A stretch of DNA of 64,000 bases from Lagopus muta (lineage: Eukaryota; Chordata; Aves; Galliformes; Phasianidae). A model generated the notes under the pieces. That model did no database searches, was not told the DNA's origin, and saw only the letters and a program-made list of their open reading frames with translations. Shown here one piece after another: positions 1-11,600 of this stretch (positions are counted from its first letter, which is position 1; every line of letters starts with the position of its first letter). The stretch lies in NCBI RefSeq assembly GCF_023343835.1, contig NC_064447.1, forward strand, positions 248,001-312,000. The letters run 5' to 3'. Both the position numbers and the translations under genes were made by a program.

Positions 1-334
1 TTAACCAGTTAGTGCATGGTGTGCTTGGAGAGCAGAGCTTTGCTGTAATGTATAAAGCTGCTTTAGATTAGGTCTGATTCAGGGGCAATTGCTGGCAGGC
101 CTTGTAGCCTCAATGGCGAAGTTGATCATCAGAGACTGATGGTTTCCCTCCTTAGTTCTTCCAGACTCTTATCTGCTAAAGTATGACTGAATTTTATGTG
201 TGTGAGTAAACGGGGGAAATCTTCACTCTAGCTGGTGACAAGAGGCACAGTCACCTTCCCTACCTACACCCACTGATGTTCTCTGCTCTTGGAAAGCTGA
301 GTCAAGCATCAGCCATACTTAAAAATGCCATTAT

Positions 335-551
335 TGAATGGTTGGATATTAGGAAGAGTTAATTCTCAGAAAGAGTGTTTAGGCATTGGAACAGACTGCC
401 CAGGGAAGTGGTGTGGTCAGCATCCCTAGTGGTGTTCAAGAAATGTGTAGATGTACTTAAGGACATGGCTTAGTGGGCTGTATTGGTGATAGGTGGATGG
501 TTGGACTGGGTGATCTCTGAAGTCTTTTCCAACCTTAATGATTCTGTGAGG
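335..551 (+). mobile_element. CR1 LINE fragment, 3' end
   Basis: The stretch reads like the last part of a chicken CR1 element: the segment coding for a tryptophan-less remnant of the terminal 'lPREVV' region, then the typical 3' tail with 'ttttccaacctt' and 'gattctgtg'. It is a 5'-truncated copy, as is usual for CR1, and is diverged enough to be old. The left boundary is approximate. Confidence 0.75.
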
Positions 552-2902
552 GATGTGTTGGTTTGGGCACATCCCGACTGCTCAGCGCTTGGCTGGCGCT
601 GATTGGACCCATCTCTGAGCAGCAGAACCATCGCTGCTCTGGGAAGGAGCTCTGCTCTCCATCTAGACTTGAGCTTACATGGCTCAGTGACTCACTTTGT
701 GCTCTTAACACCGAAAAAAAAGAACTTAGAACTGGAGGACTGAGTTTCTCCAGGCTGAGAACATATTTAAAGATGTAAATGAAGGTTTTGTAGAGATAAA
801 TAAAACATCTAGAAAAGAGGGAATTCTTTAGAGGAGACACTTTGCCATGTTCCCCTTTGTGAGGGTCAGGAGCAGCTGAGTTGCTTTACTTAATGATTAC
901 TGACATTGGAAGAAGTGTGCAATGTATTGGGCTGCCTTTACTGCAGAGGGAAAGCAGTGGAATTTACTGTTAGAGATTCTTCTGCAATTCACAAACAGCC
1001 GTTCCTGTGCTGGGGGCCCCAGGCCTGGATGCAGCACTGCAGATGGGGCCTCACAAGAGCTGATGGAGGGGACGATCGCCTCCCTCTCCCTGCAGGCCGC
1101 CCCTTGTTTAATGCAGCCCGGAACACAGCAGGCGCACGCTGCTGCCTCATGTCCAGCTTCTCTCGTTCATTAAGAATGAACTTTCCAACTTTCTCTGACC
1201 TTCCTGAAGAAAGATAAACATGATAAACGTGTTAGACATTGGAGTTCACGATCTTTCTTGCCCGAGATGCATTTAAAAAAACAAACAAAAAGACCATTAG
1301 TTGGACTGACTTTAATTCCATTATGAAAATGGGAAAGAAGGTGGACAGCTGAAATTCCATGTAATGGCAGTAGCAGAATATCTGGCTCTGCAGGCTTAGT
1401 ATTTCTCAATTTGAAACTCTTATTACAAACCAGAAGAGGAAAATATCTGTATTTTCTGAAAATCTAAATTCTCAGCCTTACTAATAACTCAAGGCAGATA
1501 AGGGAATACTGTATACAGGCATTACAGAACAAAAGCATTCCTTCCTCAAAAACATCAGAGGCAAGTTCAGCGAGGGATGCTGAACAACAGGCAGGGCCAG
1601 AATGTTTTCTTAGGAGACCAAACTTTTTCTTACACCTTTTCTGTACAAAAAGATGTTTCAGAAGTAGAAAGTACTGCCTCTGATTCTATACTTGTTGGGT
1701 TACGAAAAGAGAAAATGATACAATGAGAAGGCAAAAAGGCCCCAGATTCTTCTGACAAGCTCCTGTAAGCTAGAATATTTGGATAATTAGAAATATTAGT
1801 GACAGGTGCAGATCTTGAAGGTCCCTCCTGTAATTCATAATTCTGAACCTGAACATACAGGATGATCAGGTAAGTGGCATTCTGTCTGTGGATAAAAGAT
1901 GAGTGTTACTGGCATCAGTTCTGACAGATAGGCAGTGGGGCCATAAACAGGATCTAAGTGTGTTACAGCAGCAAACATGCATCACTAGGATACATCAGAT
2001 GACTTATTCCTTCTCACTGCTGTGACACTTCCCTTGGAACGGATTGTATCACTGCCACAGTGTAAGGAGAGTTTTTTCTCCCCTAGAAATGCAACTTGGG
2101 CACACCAGGTAAGCGGGTGCCACGTCTCAGATGCACTGATGTGCTTCGTTGCTAATGTTAGTGCTCAGGCTGGTCTCCTAAGCCCTTGGCTATCTGTAAC
2201 CTTTCTCTTGGTGGAGTGAGGATTTCCAGAAAGAAGACACTCACATATTCCTGGCCAGATGTCATATGCACAAACCACACCTGTGCTGCCGACCTGTTCA
2301 CCTGCAGTTGTCCAGACAGCTGGCTCAGCTTTCCTTCAGAAATAACATCAAGTGAACCTGAGGGTTGTTATTCTAAACTGCTTTCAGACCCTCCAAGTAG
2401 AGTGATGCACAGGGAACAGGCAGAATTTACTGGATGGAGAGTAAGGGAGAGTTGAAGAAGTGCAGGAATCCAGTGCATCACAGACTCTGAGGAACTAGGA
2501 GGCATTTTAGGACATCTTCCTGCAATTAAAATTAATGTGTAGGAACATTTCTTCACAGTATTTGCATGGCCCTTGGAAGTTAATACAAGTGCTGGCTGAG
2601 AAATCTGCCTCCTCTGACCTCCCCAGCACAGCACTTTTGAGGCTGGTTCTCCTTCCCCTCAGAACTAAACTCATACTGTGATTTGATGTAAGTAGTCTGC
2701 AATTCTGGGGATGGATGCTCACTCAGGAAAGAGTTGTGACTATAACACAGAAAATTCAGAGTGCTCGTTTACACGACCATTTATTTGCCTGCTGAGTCAC
2801 ACTTTGTTAGCCATACGAATTGTTAAAAAAAGATACGAGCCATAATTTCATGACAAAGAACGTGCCTAAGCTTCCATTCAAAATCCTTCTCTCTCCACCA
2901 TT

Positions 2903-2940
2903 TCCAGCCTTGGTGAGTCTATGATTCTGTGATTTTGGTT
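2903..2940 (+). mobile_element. Short CR1 3'-tail scrap
   Basis: About 38 bp resembling the CR1 3' tail ('ttccagccttgg' followed by 'tatgattctgtgatt'). It is too short to be certain and may be the very end of a 5'-truncated insertion. Confidence 0.4.
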
Positions 2941-3825
2941 TGCTCAGCTAATATCTCCCTACACTGATATATCAGAACTAAGGACGGGAGAACAGTGTTT
3001 CTGAAGGATGAAGCAGTGTATAATCATATTATTTCTTGCTGTCTCTGACTTCCATCATCTCCCTCTTCCTAAATGAAGGGAGTTCTGTTCTGTGTTTTCC
3101 TGGCAGTAGGAATTGGCAGAGCCCACACGGACAGAAAGAACAACAGTTCTACATGTTCAGTGCAGGGTTCCTCTTCCATGAGGCATTCCCAGGAAATAAT
3201 AATCTGGGAACATTTACCTCTGTGGGCTGAGCCAGAAGGGCAGCCAGAAGTTGGGCTGGGCTGTTGCACTGCCTCCAACACTGGGCAGTGCCCGTCACAA
3301 TGTCCAGCTCTCCTCCCTGTTCCCTTGCACTTTCTCACCTGCCTGAAATGATAATTTTTCATTCTTCTAAGTACATTCCCTGCGGGGACCCATCATTCTG
3401 TTCCATATGTCATCAGTTTAAACCTATTTTTAAGGTAGACAAGAATATCGCTGTCATCTTCTTTCTGTTGGGACTTGGAGAGTTCAGGAGGAGTTGGAGA
3501 GCTGAGAAAACGAGATTTCATTGAGCTTTGCCTACATTAATAGAAAATAATACACACTGCATTGGGCAAATGTGCTTTGTTGCCACCACTAACTTCTGGT
3601 TGGAGCAGCCGTAGCTCATGCCTCTCGTCCTTCAAGCAGCTGTGGGCTGTGCTCATGATGTCTCCCAGCACAGTGTGGCTCCTGTGGGCTACTTGGCCTT
3701 ATCACTACTACCAGTCTGAAGCAGGGAAGGCTTTGCCAACTTGCCTCTGGAGATCAGGGAAGCAGAGGGCTCAAACAGAGCCAAAGTAATCGCGGCCAGG
3801 GAAAAAGAGCTGCCATCTCACTTCC

Positions 3826-3964
3826 ATTCATGGAACACCAAGGTTGGAAAGACCTGCAGGATTATCTAGTCCAACCATCCACCTATCGCCAATAGCTCTC
3901 ACTAAACCATATCCCTCAACACAACATCCAAATGTTCCTTGAGCACCACCAGGGTCAGTGTTCT
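3826..3964 (-). mobile_element. CR1 LINE fragment, 3' end
   Basis: Read on the minus strand this is the CR1 3' region: a segment resembling the consensus for the end of the second open reading frame, followed by the noncoding tail with 'ccaaccttggtg'. The terminal octamer repeats are eroded. It is an old 5'-truncated copy of about 140 bp. Confidence 0.75.
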
Positions 3965-4546
3965 CTGAATGTAGGAGACTGAAAAGTTTCTTTTACTGTT
4001 AAAGATGTGATTCTGTCTGCAATGTTAGGTTAAAACCTGACGCTGCAGTATCTGCTGAGAAGGCTGAGGTGCTAGTTTTGTTGGCAGGCTCACCACGTGA
4101 AAATGCAGAGATTCCACAACTAGCTTAAGCTTCACCAGTGGCGATTCCCTGAGGGGAAAGTTTTTACATGAGAACAAGAGGAACCCAACACAGTGTTATG
4201 CTTTTTGCTCCGTAGCAAATTCCAAACATGGAATTTCACGTCCACCTCCTCTCTAAAGGATGGGGAAAGGAGCTGACACTAAGGCTGGGCTATTGCTGAG
4301 CCATCTACAAAAAAAAGAAATCCCTTTCATCCCTTTGCTACTGTCTCTTTAGAAAATACACTGCATCATAAAGGTACTATGAAACCAGCACGTTTCTTTT
4401 TGCTGACCCTTGCCCTGAATCATAACTGAGCATATGTAATCCTCAAACAACAGAAGAATCCTTCTATGGATTAAGAGGATTTGAAAAACCGTTGTAATTC
4501 ATCCTGATGTTGAAGTATCACACCTCATTCCTTGCCAAGTGCCACT

Positions 4547-4552
4547 TTTATT
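4547..4552 (-). terminator. LYRM1 polyadenylation signal
   Basis: AATAAA on the minus strand (TTTATT on plus), about 185 nt downstream of the LYRM1 stop codon. It is the first canonical hexamer after the stop, so it is the likely 3' end of the transcript. Confidence 0.7.
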
Positions 4553-4736
4553 GATCAGTCAGTGGCTGAACTGTAGCAAATACCAGCCCAGCCCTGGCCA
4601 TTGTCTGCATCACATCCGTGGCTTTCTGGAGAGGCCTCAGGCGATGTGGGAGCAAGTGACCAGAACAGCTTCATTCACAGCTGTACACACAAACCACCTG
4701 CACTACAATCCCAGTCATCACAGCTGAAATGATGGG

Positions 4737-7700
4737 TTACGAAATTTCATCGTGGGATTTCAGGTATAATGGCTTAGAAATCTTCCTCAACTTTTCCTGG
4801 TGTCGAAACGTACGGCCTTTTTTCTGGGTAAGACCCATGGGAGGCAGATGGATCTGGAAAAGAAAATCCCACCAGTCAGGTGCAAAAGGAGATGTTACAA
4901 AAACAAACAAACAAAACCAGAAAGAAAGTAAAAAAAAAAAAAGCATACACACAGACTATTTCATTGAATTTTCAATAATTCCTTCACTCTTTGGAGAGGG
5001 CAACCACGCTGTTTGAAGTCAGGTTATTAGATTTCCAGGCAAAGAACTCTCTGAGGAGTGATCAGTGGTGTGACTGAGGCCTCAAACATTGCGTTTAAGA
5101 AAATCCTATCTATTTGAGGTTTTGTTAATTCTGGATTTTGCAATTTGAAATCAGATTGTGACAATAACATTGCTGAAATATGTCTGCAAGCAGTATTCCA
5201 AAACAGCAAGACATAGAAAACCTGTGAAGTTCCTGAGCAGAAGTCTGAATGAAGTATGCTTTCCTCATACCTAGCCAGCAAGCCACATCTGTGTCTTGAA
5301 ATACCGCCTTCTTATTCATCATCATATATACTGTACAAAAATGCACAGCCAGCGTCATGGGTTCCAGAAGCCAAAGGGGCAACAGGTAACAGCTTCTCCT
5401 CTGCCTGACAGTCCTTGTACAGTGGGAGTCACACAGCTGTATGCCCCCAGGTGACGGAAAAAAGGTCAGTGACAGCAGTAGATGCTACTGATGCTGGAGC
5501 TTGACCCTTTAAGACAGTGCTTTAGGTGCAAATAAAGGTACTGATGGCTTAGTTTATATGAGAGCACTGATACAGGACTATCCCTTAAGGGTTTGAAGTG
5601 GATGCAAAGCATATGTTCTGATGCTCCTTTCTAGGGTCACAGCTTGTTAGACGCTCGCTGTTATTCTGCATAGTGGAGAAAAAGAGCAAGCTGTATGTGC
5701 AAGACATGCTAAAAGTGAAGGTATTTTAGGCAGGCATCCAATAAGATGCAAATTAATTTGGACCACAATCACCTCGGTAAGTAAACTCTTGATGTGAAAA
5801 TGTAAACTAACCAGCAGAAGAACAAAGGCAGTGCCTTTGGGAGGGCAGTATGGGAGGCAGCGTGTAGTAATGCGGACAGGAGCAGCTGGATGCTGAGGAA
5901 ACTATATTGCCTGCTGCAACAGATGACATTGCTGCACCTTCACTAATTTCCCTCATCTTGAGCAGGTTTTTTTCTAGGGACAGGTGAGAAGAAGCAGCAA
6001 GGCAGGAAGGTGCTTTCTAAGACCTGATCTATGCCAAGGAGAATAGTTACAGGCAACACAGGCCATGAAGATGATTCGGTCTATGACACATATAATTAAT
6101 GTAATTAAATAGTTTTATTCTGTTCTACTCTCTCGTTACATGAAAGATGAACAAATGGATTTAATTCTGTTACCATCTTTCTCTGCAATCCATTGAGCAG
6201 TGAATCTGCTCACACAGTGACAGTCCCCAGAGCTCTTCTCACACAACAACAGCAGGGTTTGACTCCTAGAGAGGAAACAAGCTGACTTACAGCAAGGTGG
6301 GAGAGATGTCTGCATGCACCTGGCTTACCTGGCTCTGATTTAGCAGAGCACCTGAGCACAGGTGGGATGTGCGGCGTGATGACAGTAGTATGGGCTTATT
6401 ATTTGAGTGACATGTAGGAGCTAATGAGGTGCACCTGTGGTGAACAGACATACTCACAGGTCTTGGGTAGGGGATGTTGTAGTGAAGTCCAATTTCTATT
6501 CTTGCCTCACATTCTTCTATGCACTGCTTAATCAGCTTCGGATCTGCCACCTAAGATAACAGTAAGTTAAAAATTAATATTTTGTCGAAGTACAAAAAAT
6601 CAGCATTTCAAAACTCAAGCCTTTTTTTCCTCTTCCCTTCCTCTTTGCAGTTCCAAGGATACGATGATAGAGTTTTTCACATCTGTACTTCTGGGCTCAG
6701 TGGCACAGAGCAGCAGTACCCAGAGGCTATCAGGACTGTGAGAGTAGAAGAGGGTTTTACTCAAGTTTGGTGTTTTCTCTGTACAAAAGACAATGCGTGC
6801 ATAAACTACCGCTACCCCATGAAAAGCCCCACTCTTGCATTCAGCACAAGGCAAGGCAGAAAGGGAAAGAGAAGGGTGACACATGGGTGTCATTCTGTCC
6901 TGAAACTCACACTGAAGTCAGAAACGTAGTGTTCATCTGCACTTAACTGTGATTTTTACATCAGCTGAATTTAGTCCTGCACTGCACTACAATGCCTGCT
7001 CCAAAAATAATGCCTCCTATTTCACTTTGTTGCCATGTGACAGATGGTAGCAGAGGGCACGTGACAGAATGCCTCCTAATTATTTTCAAGGAAATGACAA
7101 CAGCTACAAAGAACAAAGTAACACTACTTGGTAAAGAAAAATCTCTATCATTGTTCACAAGCATTGATGAATGTCAGTGGGTGCCATTTTTCCAGGTGGA
7201 GTTCAGTGCCACCACTCCCCTTCATCCACACTTCCATGTCAGACACCATTTTGTCAGACTGCCCCATTCTGTCAGATCCGTCACACAGCAAATAAAAAGT
7301 AATGGAATACTGGTGGGAAGGTTCAACCTCTGCTGCCATCCCACCAACAATCAGTGCTGCCTCCAATAGAAGGCACAGCTTTCAGAACAGTCCTGCTATC
7401 AATTGTCTAAGTCCTTCTTTTTTTGTTTTTTTAACCAAACATTGCCAGGTTTCATCACTAGCTGTACCAGATACATTGACAAAGGTTAAAGAAAATCACT
7501 TCAATGTAGTTTGTACAGCTTCATACAGATCAAGAGATTGAGTTGTGTCTTTTAGTGGCACCAAAGCAGCCATTTCTTCAGTGACATTAGTTATAATACC
7601 TCAAATGACAACAAGTTGAACCATAGCTGTAGCATCAGCACCTTCATCTATCACCAAAAGTTAAAATTTGAAATTAGCAGCTCTGCCCTCCAAATTTCTT

Positions 7701-8698
7701 TTGATAGATGTTCCTGTTCCTTCACTTCACTTGGCTACAGGCTGGTGAGACAAACCAATGTTAGAAAACTGGGTTTTAATCAGGACAAATTGTATCTGCC
7801 ATGCTTTCCATCCATTGCTCAATAAACTCACCATCAATCAGTCAGTGGGTGTGATGTTTTTGCTATCAGATTTGCTACTGCATAACAAGCTTCGATATTA
7901 GAGTCCATCTAAGGTGTAACTTTAGAAAAAAAAATGTTGAGAAGATATTTTTTACAGTTCCGCTATTTCTTTTCACAAAACATTCCTTGGTATGCACTGA
8001 ATTTGCAGCATGTGTTTGCACATAATGACTTTTCAAACAGTACTCCATCAAATCAGACACAATTTCCTTGCTAATTAAGCAGTGCCGTATTAGCTGTCTT
8101 GGCAATAAATACTCCTCTGTCCATTTTTTGTTGAACACTCATCCTTCAACCACAATTTTTCATTGTTTGGGACTCTGTTTCCTTTGGAGATGGCAGGAGA
8201 TTGGCTGAGTCCTTCCTGGCAGTGGTTGGATCAACACATCGAACAGCACAGCGAGCAGCACAGCGAGCAGCACGAGCAGTGCTCATCGAGGTGATGTGGC
8301 TGGCCTTCCTCAAGAGTTAATGGAGATCTCAGAGGGTTTGAGTTCTCTTACTAAATGTCACCCCTGAAATAATAAGCTGTAACTCAAATGCACCTTAGAA
8401 TGTGTTTGTACCAGCATTTATGGTGAAGGAAATTTGGGAAACCATTTCTTATATTCACACCTTGGCATCCAGCCACCAGGAGCGTGCATAGCACAACAAA
8501 AGGAGTCAGAAATTGAAACCTGCAATGACACTCACTTACATCTTTGTTTTTTCGGAACAATGTTCTGGCTTCTTTTATAATGTACTCCCTCTCTGCAGCA
8601 GTTTCTTCCACCTGTCCCGACGCTGACTGCCATTTCTTGGCGATCCGGAATACCTTGCGGTAAAGGCCCAGCACTTCTTGTCGTGTGACTGCTGCCAT
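4737..8698 (-). CDS. LYRM1: LYR motif-containing protein 1
   Basis: Three coding exons on the minus strand: 8540-8698, 6458-6550 and 4737-4853, with GT-AG introns and both junctions in phase 0. The product is 122 aa, the same length as I recall for human LYRM1. The N-terminus carries the LYR tripeptide at residues 12-14, followed by a conserved Phe at 17 and a basic helix ending in RKNKD at residue 53. Exon 2 encodes the conserved stretch [19 protein letters not shown], and exon 3 gives the Pro-rich IHLPPMGL and a C-terminus ending SHDEIS. LYR proteins act mainly in mitochondria as small adaptors that bind acylated acyl-carrier protein; LYRM1 itself has been linked to adipocyte and mitochondrial function, and its exact partner is less clear. 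The start codon is the first triplet after a splice acceptor (ttgtttcag then ATG), so a noncoding 5' exon must lie upstream, presumably in the CpG island near 15 kb. Confidence 0.96.
6990..7396 (-). mobile_element. Internally deleted mariner element (Galluhop type)
   Basis: A roughly 407 bp element flanked by TA dinucleotides (6988-6989 and 7397-7398), as expected of Tc1/mariner target-site duplication. Its ends are imperfect inverted repeats: the left reads tgcctgctccaaaaataatg, and the right reads as a degenerate version of the same on the other strand. On the minus strand the 5' part resembles the start of the Galluhop transposase: SDMEVWMKG, then a stretch like EKMAPTDIH in the neighbouring frame. 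It then jumps directly to the 3' inverted repeat, so most of the transposase is deleted. It cannot move by itself. The family assignment is from memory. Confidence 0.7.
7400..8165 (-). mobile_element. hAT-Charlie transposase fossil
   Basis: Minus-strand conceptual translation shows a degraded BED-finger-like N-terminus ([10 protein letters not shown], then a Cys and an [10 protein letters not shown] segment at about 8020-8135). Further on comes a stretch near 7560-7660 resembling the catalytic region of Charlie/GTF2IRD2-type transposases ([14 protein letters not shown], then [13 protein letters not shown]). Several stops and frame breaks interrupt it, so it is a dead DNA transposon. It sits in LYRM1 intron 2, and the mariner at 6990-7396 abuts or interrupts its 3' part. 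The ends are not defined; no clear terminal inverted repeats were seen. Confidence 0.6.
8237..8275. repeat. Short tandem repeat, unit near agcacagcgagc
   Basis: Three degenerate copies of a 12-base unit (agcacagcgagc, then a shortened third copy) lie just 3' of the Charlie fossil in the LYRM1 intron. It is purely local, with no gene association. Confidence 0.6.
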
Positions 8699-11600
8699 CT
8701 GAAACAAACCAACACCACAAAAGCCCCGATGTATGTCAAAGATCACCACGCGTTCTGTTTTTCTACACAATTCAATTGGCTTAGGAGTATTTCCACCACC
8801 TAAAGAAAGAACTGAAACAGCTGTAAAAAGCAATTAGCTGTTGAAACCTGAAGACCCAGTCCAGCAAAATATCAGTACTGAGACTTAAATCTGCCCCAGA
8901 GCAGGCAGCCTGAGCTCCTGCCTGAAGTTAAGGGCTCGCTGCAGTGCTTTGCTGAACCAATCACCAGCTCAGGAATGGCCATGTTTTCCCTCACTGCTAT
9001 TTTGCAACAGGCATTGGGCGAGTCACCGAAACTCTGAGGTGTCCCCATTGTGTTGTAACAACGCCGACCCTGTCTGCGCCAGTGCCTTCAGATCTGTGAG
9101 TCAACCACACGATGACAGCACTACAGCACTGCTGAATGCCAGTATCGGTGTGGATGGGGCTGCTGAATCACCGCCTGAACTCTGATTGATCACCTGAGGC
9201 CAGCACTGAGTCAGCCAAGGAGCACAGGTGAAGGCGATTCAGCTGTGCTGCAGGAAGGGGTGGAGCCTGGCTGCACCTCTCCCAGACCCATTGAAGAGCT
9301 GACCAGCAGCAGGGAAGGATCTCTGCTGGAGATCCACTCCACTGGAGTTTCCCATGCGAGCCCAGGATATGGGTGAGTGTACCTATCATGTCTGTTGCCC
9401 GCTTTGGTGTAATAATGTCATAGCCAAGCTCTCTGTTACACCATACCATCTCATTCATTAATTGTATACTGCTATACCATAACATTGGTATATTCATTAA
9501 CTGTACATGGTGCCAGATGCAAAGCAGCTCGTTTGCTGCGCTACAGCAGCGTATAGCAATGATTCAGGCAGAGTCTGATGTGATGAAGAGGTGATGAAAG
9601 CAATGTTATCTGAGCATCACAGGAAGCAGACAAACAGTGAGTTTAGGACAGTCCCGAGCGCCCCAATTTTTGGAGAGCTGGCTACCTGCTCTCCACACTC
9701 CAGGTGTGCCAAGAATCTGTGTCAGAAATGAAGAATTAAATCCCATTCTCATTCTGTGTAAATGAGTACTTTGTCATGTAAGCGGTGCCACTAAGATAGA
9801 TCCCTTTCCACCTGGATTATATTCACCAAAACAATGACTTCAGGGATTGTCAAAGGTATTTTACTGTCCCTGAAGGACAATGCAGCAGCACTGCAAAGTA
9901 AGTGCGTGAGTGCGATGAGGAGTGAATGCTGAGCACAGTACCTGACTGGGCTGTCTTGGGACCTACTTGCCAACTTGGAGCTCCAGTTGCTGAATGTACC
10001 CTGAAATCAGACCACAGCAGTTAGAAGCAGGGTCACCGCTGTCCTCTGGGAAAAGAAGGCCTTCCATCACCTTGGTGTACTGCAGAATCTGATTCCTAAA
10101 ACACGCCCCCACGTTACTGCAAGAGGTTTGGCAACTTGGATGTTTCACCTCCCTGTAGTCTGTAGTAATTCCTGTTACTGGGGAAAGCAAAGAGTGGTCA
10201 GGATGAGGCCATGCAGCTCTGAGAGACGATCCCACCAGGGCACCCGCCCTTACCAAATGTAGAGGCACAGTGCTGACCTAAAGACACAATTTGGTGCTCC
10301 GTGCTTTTGGCTAAAACTTCCCAACACTTCACTCCCAGCCTGTTCTGTAAGCATTGCCATCACCTGAAAGCTCCTTGTTTCATAACCTCTGTAGAGGATC
10401 TTAAATACAGACATGAAATTCTTTCTCTGATTATTGAGAGAACATTTGTATTTCCATATTTTAAAATATTTACCTAATCGGATATTTTCCTCCACGTACA
10501 AATTGATTTCTCTTAGCCAGCAGAAATTATTTCTAGTAAATACATAGGGTATTTCCAGGGAGCAAGTACCTGTGATAGAACAGACAGGCAGCCCCACTCG
10601 TCAATCACTTCGGAACAAAAGCTTCACTTTATTCACTCTACAGCTCCAATTCTGGGAAAGAAATAAAATCAATCATACACAAAACCACTCATGCACTTGT
10701 ATCTTAGAAATCATTGCTTCCTGCTGTGTTCTTTTCCAAGTAGCAGCAGCTTGGTTACAGGGCTGCCCCACAGCCTGAGTCCCACACCACGGCCTCACCC
10801 TCTGCTTCTGTTCCCAGGCGTTCTCTGGGAGCTGCTCACACTTGCAGCTCCCCAGTGCTAATAAATGGGAGTGTGCTCTTGAGAGCTTCCTTCTAGGTTT
10901 TCACATAATCCATAAATAATAATAAGAGGAATAATTTCAGGGGAAACTAAGTTTTGAATAGATATTCCAATTGCATCAAGTTCCTGCAGCCACAGCTCAG
11001 GACCTGTACCTCAGAGCTGTAATCACAATTAACACTTCTGGATCTTAAACAACACAAAGAATCTGTTCATTAAGATTTTGTCTGGAAGTTTAGGAGCAGC
11101 ATTCTTTTCTGCCACTGTCCGCTTCCTCTCCTCCCCCTGGAATTTACTTCTCTGTTCTGCAATGTCTTGGTGCTGGAAGGGACACAGGGCTGCACAGCCC
11201 CTGCTGCAGCACTGCTCTCCTTCCTGCATATGCAGGGTGATAAACATGGAAAGCAGACCTCCACTCGCCCTCAGCAACCAGCTCCTCCTGCAGCTGCCGT
11301 TAGTTAATGATTTGCACAGTTCCTGCACAGATCCATGAAGGTGTGAGGAGCTCTGTGCCTCCTCCTCCAGAGCCAAGAGCAGACAGGACAAAATTCAAAG
11401 CATGGGTCAGACTCTGACCTCAGAATACAAACAGGGAGTGATTCCACGGAGAAAAATTACTTTCAACCTAAAACGTGAAGAAGAGATCCATTCTTTTTGT
11501 TACAAACAGAACCCACACTGACAGAAGTGTAAGGAAGAAAGTAAGGAATTAGTGCAATTCTGCAGCTGACACTACTTGTATTAGTTTTGTGGGTGTGCAG

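Larger units (their letters stand above)
1..4546. other. Gene-free left flank, downstream of LYRM1
   Basis: I see no exon with splice sites and recognisable protein here on either strand; open frames are short and unconserved in character. Three CR1 scraps are listed separately. In mammals DNAH3 lies on this side of LYRM1, converging on it. I looked for the conserved dynein heavy-chain C-terminus on the plus strand and did not find it, so that gene either ends left of the window or is absent here. Confidence 0.6.

Noticed and set aside
6582-6929. 115-codon plus-strand frame with an upstream pyrimidine tract and cag
   Set aside because: It overlaps the LYRM1 intron antisense. One acceptor-like site without a matching donor or conserved protein is not enough to call an exon.
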